Below, in pieces: positions 20,744 through 30,200 of a DNA stretch of 64,000 nt. The stretch is from Amycolatopsis sp. 195334CR (GTDB taxonomy: Bacteria > Actinomycetota > Actinomycetes > Mycobacteriales > Pseudonocardiaceae). A model generated the notes under the pieces. The model saw nothing but the letters and a program-made list of their open reading frames with translations. It ran no database searches and was not told the origin of the DNA. A program made the position numbers and the translations under genes. The first letter of the stretch is position 1; the number at the start of each line of letters is the position of its first letter. The stretch is from positions 2,170,001-2,234,000 of the forward strand of contig NZ_JAFJMJ010000001.1 in NCBI RefSeq assembly GCF_017309385.1, in the 5' to 3' direction.

Positions 20744-21471
20744 AGAACCAAGCCTCCATCGATGCCCAGCACCTGACCGGTGATGAACGAAGCCTCGTCG
20801 CCGGCCAGGAAGCGGATCGCGGCGGCGACCTCCTCGGCCTTGCCGAGCCTGCCCAGCGGGGTGCTCTGCGCGTTCGACGCGCGCACCTCGTCGGTCAGGC
20901 TCTCGGTCAGCGCCGTCTCGATCACGCCGGGGGCCACCGCGTTCACCCGGATGCCGGATCGTCCCAGTTCCTTCGCCGCGGACTTGGCGATGTTCGCCAC
21001 CGCGGCCTTGGACGCCGCGTACACGGTCTGCCCGGCGCTGCCGTACTCGCCGACCACGGAGGCCAGCACCACGATCGAGCCGGTCTTCTTCCGCATCATC
21101 GCGCGGGCGGCCGCCTGCACCGTGTGCAGCGTGCCCGCCACGTTCGTGGCCAGCGTGCGGTCGACGTCCTCGGCGCGGATCATGCCGAGCAGGCCGCCCT
21201 CCATGATCCCGGCGTTGGCCACCGCGATGTCGAGCTGCCCGTGTTCCTTGGCCACCCCGCGCACCAGCGAGGCGATCGCCTTCGGATCGGTGACGTCCAG
21301 CGCGAGCCCGCTCACCGCGCCGCCGACCGAGTCCGCGGCTTCCTTGGCCGCCGACTCGTCACGGCCGGTGAGCACCACGGTGGCGCCCGCCTCGGCGAGC
21401 GCCCGGACCGTGGCCAGCCCGATGCCGCGGGTACCGCCGGTGACCAGTGCGACCTTTCCCGAGAGCGTCAC
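20740..21471 (-). CDS. SDR oxidoreductase, FabG-like
   Basis: A 243-residue classical short-chain dehydrogenase. It has TGGTRGIG (residues 11-18) for NAD(P)H, NAGIMEGG, the catalytic YAASK and the C-terminal FITGQVLGIDGGLVL typical of beta-ketoacyl-ACP reductases. With the ACP next door it could reduce a 3-oxoacyl-ACP to 3-hydroxyacyl-ACP. The start is GTG overlapping the ACP stop (GTGA, 21468-21471). Confidence 0.9.
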   Translation of the reverse strand: MTLSGKVALVTGGTRGIGLATVRALAEAGATVVLTGRDESAAKEAADSVGGAVSGLALDVTDPKAIASLVRGVAKEHGQLDIAVANAGIMEGGLLGMIRAEDVDRTLATNVAGTLHTVQAAARAMMRKKTGSIVVLASVVGEYGSAGQTVYAASKAAVANIAKSAAKELGRSGIRVNAVAPGVIETALTESLTDEVRASNAQSTPLGRLGKAEEVAAAIRFLAGDEASFITGQVLGIDGGLVL

Positions 21472-21707
21472 GCCTGCTCCTGCAGCTCCTTGACCATGTC
21501 AACGGCCACCTTGAAGCTGCTCATGTCGATCACCTGGTCGGTGTCGAACTGCACGTCGAACTCGTCCTCGATGGCGGCGACCAGCGCCATGTGGCCGACC
21601 GAGTCCCACGCCTCGATGTCGCGGTACTTGAGGTTTTCGACGTCGACCCCGTCCTCGAGCTGGAGAGCCTCGACGAAGACCTCTTTCAGCTTGTCCTGCA
21701 CAGCCAT
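21468..21707 (-). CDS. acyl carrier protein
   Basis: A 79-residue acidic ACP with the phosphopantetheine attachment serine in WDSVGHM (Ser36). The size and acidic helix content are typical. It is coupled to the downstream SDR by a 4-bp overlap and preceded by an 81-bp gap after the HAD gene. Unlike a housekeeping ACP it is embedded in a specialised operon with its own ligase, reductase and LuxE/LuxC pair. It is therefore probably a dedicated carrier. Confidence 0.93.
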   Translation of the reverse strand: MAVQDKLKEVFVEALQLEDGVDVENLKYRDIEAWDSVGHMALVAAIEDEFDVQFDTDQVIDMSSFKVAVDMVKELQEQA

Positions 21708-21788
21708 GTCTACCTGGCACTTCCTTGTCGAATAGAGCCTTCGCGAACGAGGCCGATGACCACCGACGACGGTACCAACCCCGGCGGT

Positions 21789-22373
21789 TCAGCCCGCGAG
21801 CGCGGGCAGCAGCTCACTGAGCGTTTCGAGGTAGGTGTCCGCGCCCTCCGGCCGGAACTTCAGCGAGTCGTTGCGCACGATCACGCTGCGTGCTCCGGCG
21901 GCGTGCGCGGCCTCCACGTCGTGGTAGGTGTCGCCGACCAGCACGGCCTCGTCGGCCGTGACGCCGTGGTGCTTGAGCACCGCGTGCACGCCCTCCGGGT
22001 CCGGCTTGAGCCGGGCGACGTCCTCCCGTCCGATGACGAACAGGCCGTCCGCGAGGTTGCCCAGCGCGTCGAACACGCAGTGCCGTGAGTTGCGCGTCAC
22101 GATCGCCAGCTTGTACCGGCCGGTCAGCGCTTCGAGCAGCTCGCGCGCGCCGGTGGTGAACTCACCGCGCGGCACCGACTCGCGCTCGTACCGCGTCACC
22201 ACGTCGAGGCCCTCGGTGTTGCCCTCGTCGAGGAACCGTTGGAACAGGTCGCCCAGCTTGGCGTCCGGGTCGAGGCCGAGTTCGGCGCGCAGGCCGGCGA
22301 AGTCCACCGGGAGGCGGAACAGCGTGCCGTCGAAGTCGAACGCGATCGCGCTCAGATCTGCTTGGCTGCCCAT
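21789..22373 (-). CDS. HAD-family hydrolase
   Basis: A 194-residue HAD phosphatase with DFDGTLF (residues 13-19), IVTRNSR (motif II), the KPDPEG lysine motif III and VGDTYHDV (motif IV). A small helical cap follows motif I. It resembles phosphoglycolate/beta-phosphoglucomutase-type phosphatases. The open frame continues far upstream inside the ATP-grasp gene; ATG at 22371-22373 is the first start that gives a normal HAD domain and overlaps the upstream gene by 22 bp. It could remove a phosphate from a sugar intermediate of the pathway. Confidence 0.87.
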   Translation of the reverse strand: MGSQADLSAIAFDFDGTLFRLPVDFAGLRAELGLDPDAKLGDLFQRFLDEGNTEGLDVVTRYERESVPRGEFTTGARELLEALTGRYKLAIVTRNSRHCVFDALGNLADGLFVIGREDVARLKPDPEGVHAVLKHHGVTADEAVLVGDTYHDVEAAHAAGARSVIVRNDSLKFRPEGADTYLETLSELLPALAG

Positions 22374-23422
22374 TCGCCTTCCTTGACCAGCTGGTAGCCC
22401 ATGTCGATCATGCGGACCCAGTACAGGTCGTCGGGCAGCGGGTTGTACACGGCGGGCTTCTCGGCGAGCTGGTTGCCCAGGCCGAGCTGGATGTACATGT
22501 CGGGCATGTTCAGCCCGGCGTGCGCGAAGAAGTTGCTGGTGGTGAAGAAGCGGCCGACGTTGATCTCGGTGACCATCGGCACGCCCTGGGCGTTCTCCTT
22601 CATGTCCACGCAGAACACCCCGCTCGGCTTGGCCGAGACCGCGCGGACGGCCGCCTCGCCGATCTTGTTCACGTCGTCGCGGTTGACCGTCTTGGCCACC
22701 GACGGCGAGGAGCTCTGCCCGCTGGGGGTGAGGTTGCCGAAGATGTACTCGATCCGGGAGCGGGCCTGCGAGGTGATCAGCTCGCCCTCGTGCCACAGGC
22801 TCTGCCAGGCGAACTCCTCGCCGGGCAGGTACTCGCTGGCCATGAAGTCGCCGTAGTCGAGGCCGCGGAAACCGCGCCAGTAGTCGATCCAGGCGTCGCC
22901 CTGATAGTAGGAGTTGATCGGCAGGCTGCCCCGGGAACCGGCACCGCGAATGGCCCGCAGCCACACCCTCGGATTGATCTTGAGCAGTTCTTCCAGCGCG
23001 CCCTTGAGATCGGACTGGGAATCGATCTTGACCGCTTCCGGCACCGAAACGCCGTTGGCCTTCATGTGCGCGTTGAAGGCCATCTTGTCGTGGCAGAGTG
23101 CGATGGCACCGGCGTCCGGGAGGAACGTGGGGGCGTTCAGCCTGTCCCGGTGCTCGGCCAGGAAGCCGACCTCGACGTCGGGCTGCGGGTGCACGAAATC
23201 GATTCGCTCGGCCTCGATGACGCGGTTGATGGCGTCCACGTACCCGGCGTCGGAGACCGGCGGGACCAGGTACTTCGCGTCCACGTTGAGCAGCTCGAGG
23301 TGGTACGGCTTGATGTCGGTGCCGACCACCGAGTACTCGTTCGGCGACACGGCGAGCGCGTCCCGGAAGTTGTAGGCGGCCGAGCCACCGGCGCCGGTGA
23401 TCAGAATGCGTGCACTGCTCAT
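22352..23422 (-). CDS. ATP-grasp domain protein
   Basis: A 356-residue protein with an N-terminal Rossmann-like segment ILITGAGGSAAYNF, similar to carbamoyl-phosphate-synthase-like ATP-grasp proteins. A later ATP-grasp core includes SEYLPGEEFAWQSLW and VTEINVGRFFTTSNFF, with the metal-binding Glu/Asn. ATP-grasp enzymes ligate a carboxylate to an amine or thiol using ATP. It is the first gene of the eight-gene operon, divergent from the aminotransferase gene. It could form an amide between an acid and an amino sugar; that pairing is inferred from context only. Confidence 0.82.
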   Translation of the reverse strand: MSSARILITGAGGSAAYNFRDALAVSPNEYSVVGTDIKPYHLELLNVDAKYLVPPVSDAGYVDAINRVIEAERIDFVHPQPDVEVGFLAEHRDRLNAPTFLPDAGAIALCHDKMAFNAHMKANGVSVPEAVKIDSQSDLKGALEELLKINPRVWLRAIRGAGSRGSLPINSYYQGDAWIDYWRGFRGLDYGDFMASEYLPGEEFAWQSLWHEGELITSQARSRIEYIFGNLTPSGQSSSPSVAKTVNRDDVNKIGEAAVRAVSAKPSGVFCVDMKENAQGVPMVTEINVGRFFTTSNFFAHAGLNMPDMYIQLGLGNQLAEKPAVYNPLPDDLYWVRMIDMGYQLVKEGEWAAKQI

Positions 23423-23619
23423 TTTGTGTGTGTTCGCCCTTATTGCTCAGGCCCGCGCACCAGGGCCGAGGCGGCAGCGGGAAGCCACTTGCGACCGGCG
23501 GGTATCGTGACGCCCGCGTCAGTGCCAGCACCGGTGCCGACCCAGGGGGCTACTAGCCATGCCGAGGCACGACTGTACCTGACGCGCCAGATGTGTCCGC
23601 CGAGGTGAAAGACTGCTGC
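23423..23619. promoter_or_regulatory. divergent promoter region of the acyl/amino-sugar cluster
   Basis: This 197-bp gap lies between the ATP-grasp gene (minus) and the aminotransferase gene (plus). Both transcription units of the proposed cluster must start here. I saw no clear operator palindrome. GAGGTGAAAG at 23602-23611 is the likely ribosome site for ATG 23620. Confidence 0.45.
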
Positions 23620-24726
23620 ATGATCCCCATTACCGTGGTCGACGTCCGCGACGCGGAGGACCTGGTCGTCGAAGTGCTGCGATCCGGCGCCATCGCCCAG
23701 GGCCCGATGGTCAAGCGATTCGAGGAAGCCTTCGCGGCCGTTTCCGGCACCAAGCACGCGGTGGCGGTGAACAACGGCACCACCGCGCTGGTCGCCTCGC
23801 TCCAGGTGCTGGACCTGCAGCCGGGTGACGAGGTGATCACCTCGCCGTTCACCTTCGTCGCGACCCTCAACGCGATCCTCGAGGCGGGCGCCACGGTGCG
23901 CTTCGCCGACATCCGGCGCGACGACTTCGCGGTCGACCCCGACGCGGTGGCCGCGGCCATCGGCCCGCGCACCAAGGTGCTCATGCCGGTGCACCTCTAC
24001 GGCCAGACCGCGGACATGGGCAAGCTGGCGCCGCTGGCCGCCGAGCGCGGGCTGCACCTGGTGGAGGACTCGGCGCAGGCCGTCGGCGCGACCTTCGAGG
24101 GCCGCCGCTCCGGCTCGTTCGGGCTGGGCTGCTTCTCGCTGTACGCCACCAAGAACATCACCACCGCCGAGGGCGGCGTGATCACCACCGACGACGACGA
24201 GCTGGCCGACCGGCTGCGCGTGCTGCGCAACCAGGGCATGCGCGCCCGCTACCAGTACGAGGTCGCCGGGCACAACTACCGGATGACCGACCTGCACGCC
24301 GCGGTCGGCATCCCGCAGCTGGAGAAGCTGGACACGATCACCGCGGCCCGCCAGCGCAACGCGAAGCGGCTCAACGAGGGCCTGGCCGGTACGCCGGGGC
24401 TCGAACTGCCGCAGGTGCTGCCCGGCCGTGAGCACGTCTGGCACCAGTACACCGTGCTGGTCGGCCCGCACGCGTTCCTCTCGCGCGACGAACTGGCCGC
24501 GGCGCTGACCGAGCGCGGCATCGGCAACGGCATCTACTACCCGAAGGTCGTCTTCGACTACGACTGCTACCGCGGGCACGAGCTGATCCCGGACGCGAAC
24601 CTGGACAGCGTGCCGGTGGCGCGGTCGGTGGCCGCGCAGGCGCTTTCGCTGCCGGTGCACCCGAAGCTCACCGACGACGACCTGGACAAGATCATCGAGA
24701 CGGTTCGCGAGGTACTCGGCGCATGA
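23620..24726 (+). CDS. DegT/DnrJ/EryC1 family aminotransferase
   Basis: A 368-residue PLP enzyme that aminates a keto-sugar nucleotide. The PLP lysine lies in YATKNITTAEGG (Lys178), preceded by VEDSAQAVGA; NNGTTALVASL and HNYRMTDLHAAVG are further family blocks. An upstream in-frame GTG at 23593 would add nine residues. I chose ATG 23620, where family proteins usually begin (MIPIT) and where GAGGTG is suitably spaced. It overlaps the Gfo/Idh gene by ATGA, a pairing seen in 3-amino-sugar pathways such as WbpB/WbpE. Confidence 0.9.
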   Translation: MIPITVVDVRDAEDLVVEVLRSGAIAQGPMVKRFEEAFAAVSGTKHAVAVNNGTTALVASLQVLDLQPGDEVITSPFTFVATLNAILEAGATVRFADIRRDDFAVDPDAVAAAIGPRTKVLMPVHLYGQTADMGKLAPLAAERGLHLVEDSAQAVGATFEGRRSGSFGLGCFSLYATKNITTAEGGVITTDDDELADRLRVLRNQGMRARYQYEVAGHNYRMTDLHAAVGIPQLEKLDTITAARQRNAKRLNEGLAGTPGLELPQVLPGREHVWHQYTVLVGPHAFLSRDELAAALTERGIGNGIYYPKVVFDYDCYRGHELIPDANLDSVPVARSVAAQALSLPVHPKLTDDDLDKIIETVREVLGA

Positions 24727-25685
24727 CGCACCGCATCGCACTGGTGGGCACCGGCACCATGGGCTCGCTGCACGCCCGGGTGCTGTCGCAGAACGAGCGC
24801 GTGGAGCTGACCCGCGTGATCGATCCGCGCGAGGAGGCCGGGCGCAAGGCGGCCGAGCGCTTCGAGACCCGGTGGACCCCGGAGATCGGCGAACTGTCCG
24901 ATGTGGACGCCGTGGTGCTGGCCGCGGCCACCGAGGTGCACCACCCGCTGGCGCTCGAGGTGCTGGCGCAGGGCAAGCCGCTGCTGGTCGAGAAGCCGGT
25001 GTCGAACAGCCTGGAGTCCTCGAAGGAGATCGTCGAGCTGTCGGCGGCCAAGGACATCCCGCTGATGTGCGGGTTGCTGGAGCGCTACAACCCGGCGGTG
25101 ATGACCGCGCGGGCGCTGGTCAACGAGCCGATCCACCTGATGGCCCGGCGGCACGGCCCGTACGCGCCGCGGATCAAGACCGGGGTGGCCTGGGACCTGC
25201 TGGTGCACGACGTGGACATCGCGATCCAGTTCTTCGGCGGGCAGACCCCGGCGCGGGTGACCTCGGGGGCCGGGTACTTCCACCCGTCGTCGGTGGAGGG
25301 CGCCGAGGACACCATCGAGACGGTGCTGACCTTCCCGACCGGGCTGGCCACGGTGTCCGCCTCGCGGCTGGGGCAGCGGAAGGTGCGCTCGCTGGTGGTG
25401 TCCGAACTGGACCGCCTGATCGAGATCGACCTGCTCCGGCGCGACGTGACCATCTACCGCCACGTGTCGCACGACTCGGCCAGCTCCGACGGCCTCGGTT
25501 ACCGGCAGCAGACCGTGATCGAGATCCCGGAACTGGTCACCGCGCGCGAGCCGCTGGCGACGCAGCTGGACCGGTTCGTGGACCTGCTGGAGGGCAAGAT
25601 CGACGCGGCCGCCGAGCGCGACTCGATCCTGCCGTCGCACCAGGTGGTGGCGACGGTGAAGGAAACCGCCTCGACCCCGGCGTGA
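24723..25685 (+). CDS. Gfo/Idh/MocA family oxidoreductase
   Basis: A 320-residue NAD(P)-dependent dehydrogenase with GTGTMGSLHA (residues 9-18) and the characteristic EKPVS lysine motif near residue 92, plus WDLLVHDVDI. It is translationally coupled to the aminotransferase (ATGA, 24723-24726). Such pairs oxidise a hydroxyl of a nucleotide sugar and then aminate it. Its coupled position suggests that it makes the keto-sugar substrate. The 3' end is convergent with the small protein at 25717. Confidence 0.9.
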   Translation: MTHRIALVGTGTMGSLHARVLSQNERVELTRVIDPREEAGRKAAERFETRWTPEIGELSDVDAVVLAAATEVHHPLALEVLAQGKPLLVEKPVSNSLESSKEIVELSAAKDIPLMCGLLERYNPAVMTARALVNEPIHLMARRHGPYAPRIKTGVAWDLLVHDVDIAIQFFGGQTPARVTSGAGYFHPSSVEGAEDTIETVLTFPTGLATVSASRLGQRKVRSLVVSELDRLIEIDLLRRDVTIYRHVSHDSASSDGLGYRQQTVIEIPELVTAREPLATQLDRFVDLLEGKIDAAAERDSILPSHQVVATVKETASTPA

Positions 25686-25716
25686 CGCCGCGACCGGGCG
25701 ACGGCTGGTCTTGGGA

Positions 25717-26175
25717 TCAGCCGTCGCCCGGTCCGGTTTTGTGGTCGCCCGGTCCGGTATTGCCGTCGCCCGGTCCGGTATTGCCGTCGCTCGGTCCGGT
25801 TTTGCGTTCGTAGGCCTCTTCGGCCAGTGACCGCCCCATCAGCCCACCGAAGACCCCGGCGGCGACGCCCGCGACCACGCCGGCGACCGGGCTGACCACC
25901 AGGCTCGGCAGGACCCCGGACACCACCGACGCGGCGAACCCACCCAGGCCGGTGGCGGTGGCCCGGCTCATCGGCCGGTGTTCGTGGTCGAGGTGGTAGT
26001 AGTCCTCGACGGGCTCCACCACCGGTTCGGGTCCGGGGACGCGCTGGTGCAGCCAGGTGTCGTTCGGGATGACCATGAACCGGGTGGCCTGACGCTTGCG
26101 GCGCAGCCCGGCCCGCTCGACCGCGGCCCGCACGACCTGGTTCATCGTCCGGGGGGCCGCCAGGATGGCGGTCAT
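25717..26175 (-). CDS. small protein with glycine-rich hydrophobic segment and C-terminal tandem repeat
   Basis: A 152-residue protein I do not recognise. Residues about 75-115 form a glycine/alanine/valine-rich hydrophobic stretch that looks like a glycine-zipper membrane segment. The C-terminus is a tandem 7-residue repeat of the type NTGPGDG, encoded by 21-bp repeats at about 25725-25805. The N-terminus is basic (AGLRRKRQ). Its start overlaps the stop of the upstream gene by 4 bp (ATGA, 26172-26175), so both are probably made together. Confidence 0.65.
   Translation of the reverse strand: MTAILAAPRTMNQVVRAAVERAGLRRKRQATRFMVIPNDTWLHQRVPGPEPVVEPVEDYYHLDHEHRPMSRATATGLGGFAASVVSGVLPSLVVSPVAGVVAGVAAGVFGGLMGRSLAEEAYERKTGPSDGNTGPGDGNTGPGDHKTGPGDG
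25725..25805 (-). repeat. 21-bp tandem repeat within the coding sequence
   Basis: About four imperfect copies of a 21-bp unit containing CGCCCGGTCCGGTATTG (plus strand). They encode NTGPGDG-like heptapeptides at the C-terminus of the small protein. Confidence 0.8.
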
Positions 26176-27120
26176 TTCTGCTGGGCCAGGTCGCGCAACT
26201 TCTTGGCGACCTCCGGGGAGACGTCGATCTTGCCCGGCAGCTTGATCTTGACCTTCTTGTCCTTCGCGAGGTCCTTGCGGATCGAGTCGACCTCGCCCTT
26301 GGCCTCGGCGAGCTTGGTCTTCGCGTGGGACAGGGACTTCTCCGCCTGCGAGACCGACTGCTCCGCCTCATCCAACTTGGCGACGGCCTTGTCCAACTTC
26401 GCGGCCTTCGCGGCCTTCGCGGACTTCTCGGCCTTCTGCTCGCCCTTCTTCTCGGACTTGGCTTCAGCCTTCTGCTCGCCCTTCTTCTCCGATTTACCTT
26501 CGGCCTTCTTCTCGCTCTTGGCTTCGGCAGGCTTGTGCTGCTGAACCACGACCGGCTTGCCGGATTCGGCGATCACCGTTTTGGTGCCGTCGCTGACGAT
26601 GGCGTAGGACTTCGCCGAGGGACCGGTCGACGTAGCCTCCGCACTCACCGACGGCTGCGCGGCGGCCTGCACTATGACCGGCTTTCGCACCACCTTCTCC
26701 ACCACCCGGCGCGGCCGCTCGGCCACCTGTTGCACCCGCGGCTCGGACTTACCGTGCTCGGCCTTCTGCGACTCACCCTGCTTCGTCGGCTCGGCCTGTG
26801 GCACAGGGGCGGGCCGCTCCGGCGGGGCGGGCTGCGGCGCAGGCTGGACCGGGGCGGCAGGCTGCGCGGCCGGCGGCTGCGGCCGGCGGCTGCGCGGCCG
26901 GGGGCTGGGCGGCGGGCGGTGGAGCCACCTTCCCCTGCTGCGGCGCCGGATCCGGAGCGGGGGCCAGGGCCGTGAGCGCCGGAACCGCCTGCGCGGCACC
27001 GGCCTCCGGCTTCTCGTCCTCCGCGGTCATCGCGCTGACCGTGGACGCCCCGATCGTCGCGGTGACCAGGCCGGCCATCCCGTAGACCGCGGCGCGCTTC
27101 AGATTGCTCGACTTGTTCAT
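26172..27120 (-). CDS. Ala/Pro/Lys-rich secreted protein, apparent frameshift
   Basis: Two overlapping frames make one likely gene. The N-terminal frame starts at ATG 27120 with a signal-peptide-like sequence (MNKSSNLKRAAVYG, then a hydrophobic segment ending at SAMTA) and enters Pro/Ala repeats. The reading then moves to another frame at about 26875-26885. It continues through Pro-rich sequence, tandem Lys/Glu/Ser repeats of the KSEKKGEQKAEA type and a coiled-coil-like C-terminus. The break falls in 15-bp GC-rich repeats where one unit seems to lack 2 bp. Adding 2 bp gives a 316-residue protein. Function is unknown. It is coupled to the next gene by ATGA. Confidence 0.6.
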
Positions 27121-27177
27121 CGACCCCACCTCGTCGATCCAGCACTGACGACGTGAGCCTGAACCGCCCCGGTCCAG

Positions 27178-27193
27178 CGCGGATACATCCGCG
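27178..27193. promoter_or_regulatory. short perfect palindrome
   Basis: CGCGGAT-AC-ATCCGCG lies between the end of the large surface protein gene and the start of the Ala/Pro/Lys-rich gene. It could be an operator or a weak terminator stem. Confidence 0.25.
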
Positions 27194-27201
27194 GTACACC
27201 A

Positions 27202-30200
27202 CTAACCCCGCCGCGACCGCCGTCCCGCGAACAGCAGGCCGAGACCGCTCACCAGCAACCCCACACCGATCATCAACGGCGTCCACACCTGGGCCCCGGT
27301 CTTGGCCAGCGGCGGCTGGTGCGGCTTCGGCCCCACCGGCGGCGGCGTGCTGTCGTCGACGACGGTCACCTTCGCCGTACCGGTGTCCGTGACCGGCTTG
27401 CCCGGCTGTTCGGTGTCGGGTGTGCCGGTGCCCGTCGCCACGTTCACCAGGTCACCGCTCCGCGGCGCCGTCGTGGTGCACGTCCACTCCCGGCTGGCAC
27501 CGGGGTCCAGCCGGTCGAAGGTGCGGGCGCAGACGGGCAGCGTGGTGTCGGTGACCACCACCGGAGCCAGCGCGACGTTGCCGGTGTTGGTCGCGGTGAG
27601 CGTGAAGGTGACCGTCGCCCCCGGCTCGACCCGGTCCGCCGACGCGGTCTTGGTGACGTCGAGCCCCGGCTTCGCCACCTTCGCCACGGCGTCGTCCGAG
27701 CTGTCGACGGGTTTGCCGGTCGGGTCGTTCCCGGTCGCGGTGACCGTGTTCGTGATGTCCTGCTCGCCCATGGTCACCTCGCAGGTGACCGGCTCGGCTT
27801 CCGCACCGACCGCCAGCGACCCGATCGCCACAGCGCAGCCCGGTGCCACCTCGTCGGCCAGCCGGACGTCGGTGAGCGGCACGTCGCCGGTGTTCTTCAC
27901 GACCACGGTGAAGGTGACCTTCTGGCCGGGCAGCACCGGCTTGGCCGGACCGGTCTTGGTGACCGTGATGCCCGGGCCGATCACGTCCACCTCGGCCTCG
28001 TCGGTGTCGGTGACGCGCTGCCCGATCGGATCGGTGCCGGTGACCGAAGCGGTGTTGGTCACGTCCTCGCTGACCACGATCGTGCAGGTCCGCGTCTCGG
28101 TGGCACCGGCGTCGAGCCGCGCGAGGGTGAACCCGCAGGCCGGGGCCTTGTCGTCGGTGACGGTGACCGCGGTCAGCGGCACGTCGCCGGTGTTGGTCAC
28201 GGTGATCGTGTAGGTGACCTCGTCGCCGGGCCGCACCTGACCGGGTTCGACCGACTTGTCGATCTCGACGCCGGGATGGATCACGTCCACCACGGCATCG
28301 TCGGAGCTGGTCACGTCGGGCCCGGTCGGCGGCGTCCCCGTCACTGAGGCGACGTTGGTGACGTCGTCCTCGGGCGCGGCCATCGTGCACGTGTAGGTGC
28401 TGGTGCCCTGCGGTTCGAGCACCTCGATCGTCTTGGCGCAGTCCGGCGCGATGGCGTCGGTGACCTGGACGTCGGTCAGCGGCACGTCCCCGGTGTTGGT
28501 CACGGTGATGGTGAAGGTGACCTGGTCACCGGCGTGGAACGGCCCTTCGTCGGCGGTCTTGGTGATGCCGATGCCCGGGTGCTGCACGACGAAGGTGGCG
28601 TCGTCGGTGTCGGACACCGAGCGCGAGGTCGGATCAGTCCCGGTCACTGAGGCGGTATTCGTGAACCCGGCCGCACCGGCCGTCACCGAACACGTGTACG
28701 TGGTCGAGCCATCAGGCGCAAGCAAACCGATTTCCCTGGCACACGAGGGAGTCTGATCGTCCACAACGGACACAGTCGACAAAGGCACATCACCGGTGTT
28801 CGTCACGGTGATGGTGAAGGTGACCTGATCGCCCTCCCGCACCGCTTCCGGCGCGACATCCTTCGTGATGGTGACCGCCGGGTGGATCACGTCCACGGCG
28901 GCATCATCGGAATCGGTCACCACCGGTCCGGTCGGTGGTGTGCCGGTGACCGTGGCGACGTTGGTGACGTCGTCTTCGGGTGCGGCCATCGTGCACGTGT
29001 ACGTGCTGGTGCCCTGCGGTTCGAGCACCTCGATCGTCCGGGCGCAGTCCGGCGCGACGGGGTCGGCGACCTGCACGTTCGTCAGCAGCACGTCGCCCGT
29101 GTTGGTCACGGTGATCGTGAACGTCACCTGGTCCCCGGTGCGGAACGGGCCGCCCTCGGCGGTCTTGGTGATCTCCACCCCGGGCCGCTGCACGACGAAG
29201 GTGGCGTCGTCGGTGTCGGAGACCGGGCGCGAGGTCGGGTCAGTCCCGGTCACTGAGGCGATATTCGTGAACCCGGCCGCACCCGCCGTCACCGAACACG
29301 TGTACGTGGTCGAGCCATCAGGCACAAGCAAACCGATTTCCCCGGCACACGAAGGAGTCTGATCGTCCACAACGGACACCGAAGACAACGGTATGTCACC
29401 GGTATTCGTCACCGTGATCGTGAACGTGACCAGGTCACCCTCCCGCACCGCCTCCGGCGACACGTCCTTCGTGATCGTCACCGCCGGATGAATCACGTCC
29501 ACCACGGCATCATCGGAATCCGAAACCGAGCCGCCGATGGGGTCAATCCCCGAGGCCGTCGCGGTATTGGTGAAATCCTCCGCAGGAGCGGACATAGTGC
29601 ATTCGTAGGTCTGGACACCCCCCGGAGCCAAAGTGCCGATCGTCCTGGCACACGCCGAAGCCACCGGATCCGCCACCGAAACCCCGGAAAGCGGCACGTC
29701 GCCCGTATTCGTCACCGTGATCGTGAACGTGACCTCATCACCCTCCCGCACCAAGGAAGGTTCCGCCGACTTCTCCACCTGGATACCCGGGTGGATGACG
29801 TCCACCACGGCGTCGTCCTGACTGGTCACTTCCGCGCCCGTCGGTGGCGTGCCGGTGACCGTGGCGACGTTGGTGACGTCGTCCTCCGGCGCGGCCATCG
29901 TGCAGGTGAAGCTCGTCGAGCCCGCCACCCCGAGGTACCCGATCTCCCTGGCGCAGTCGGCCGCGAGCGGGTCGGTGACCTCGACGGTGGTCAGCGGGAC
30001 GTCCCCGGTATTGGTCACCGTGATGGTGAAGGTCACCTGGTCACCGACCCGGAACGGGCCGCCCTCGGTGGTCTTGGTGATCGAGATCCCCGGCTGCTGC
30101 ACCACGAACGTCGCGTCGTCGGTGTCGCTCACCGGGCGTGCGGTCGGGTCGGTGCCGGTCACCGAGGCGGTATTCGTGAACCCAGCCGCACCCGCCGTCA

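Noticed and set aside
16046..21707. A bioluminescence (lux) operon
   Set aside because: LuxC- and LuxE-like genes are present but there is no luxA/luxB or flavin reductase; the context is amino sugar and lipid.
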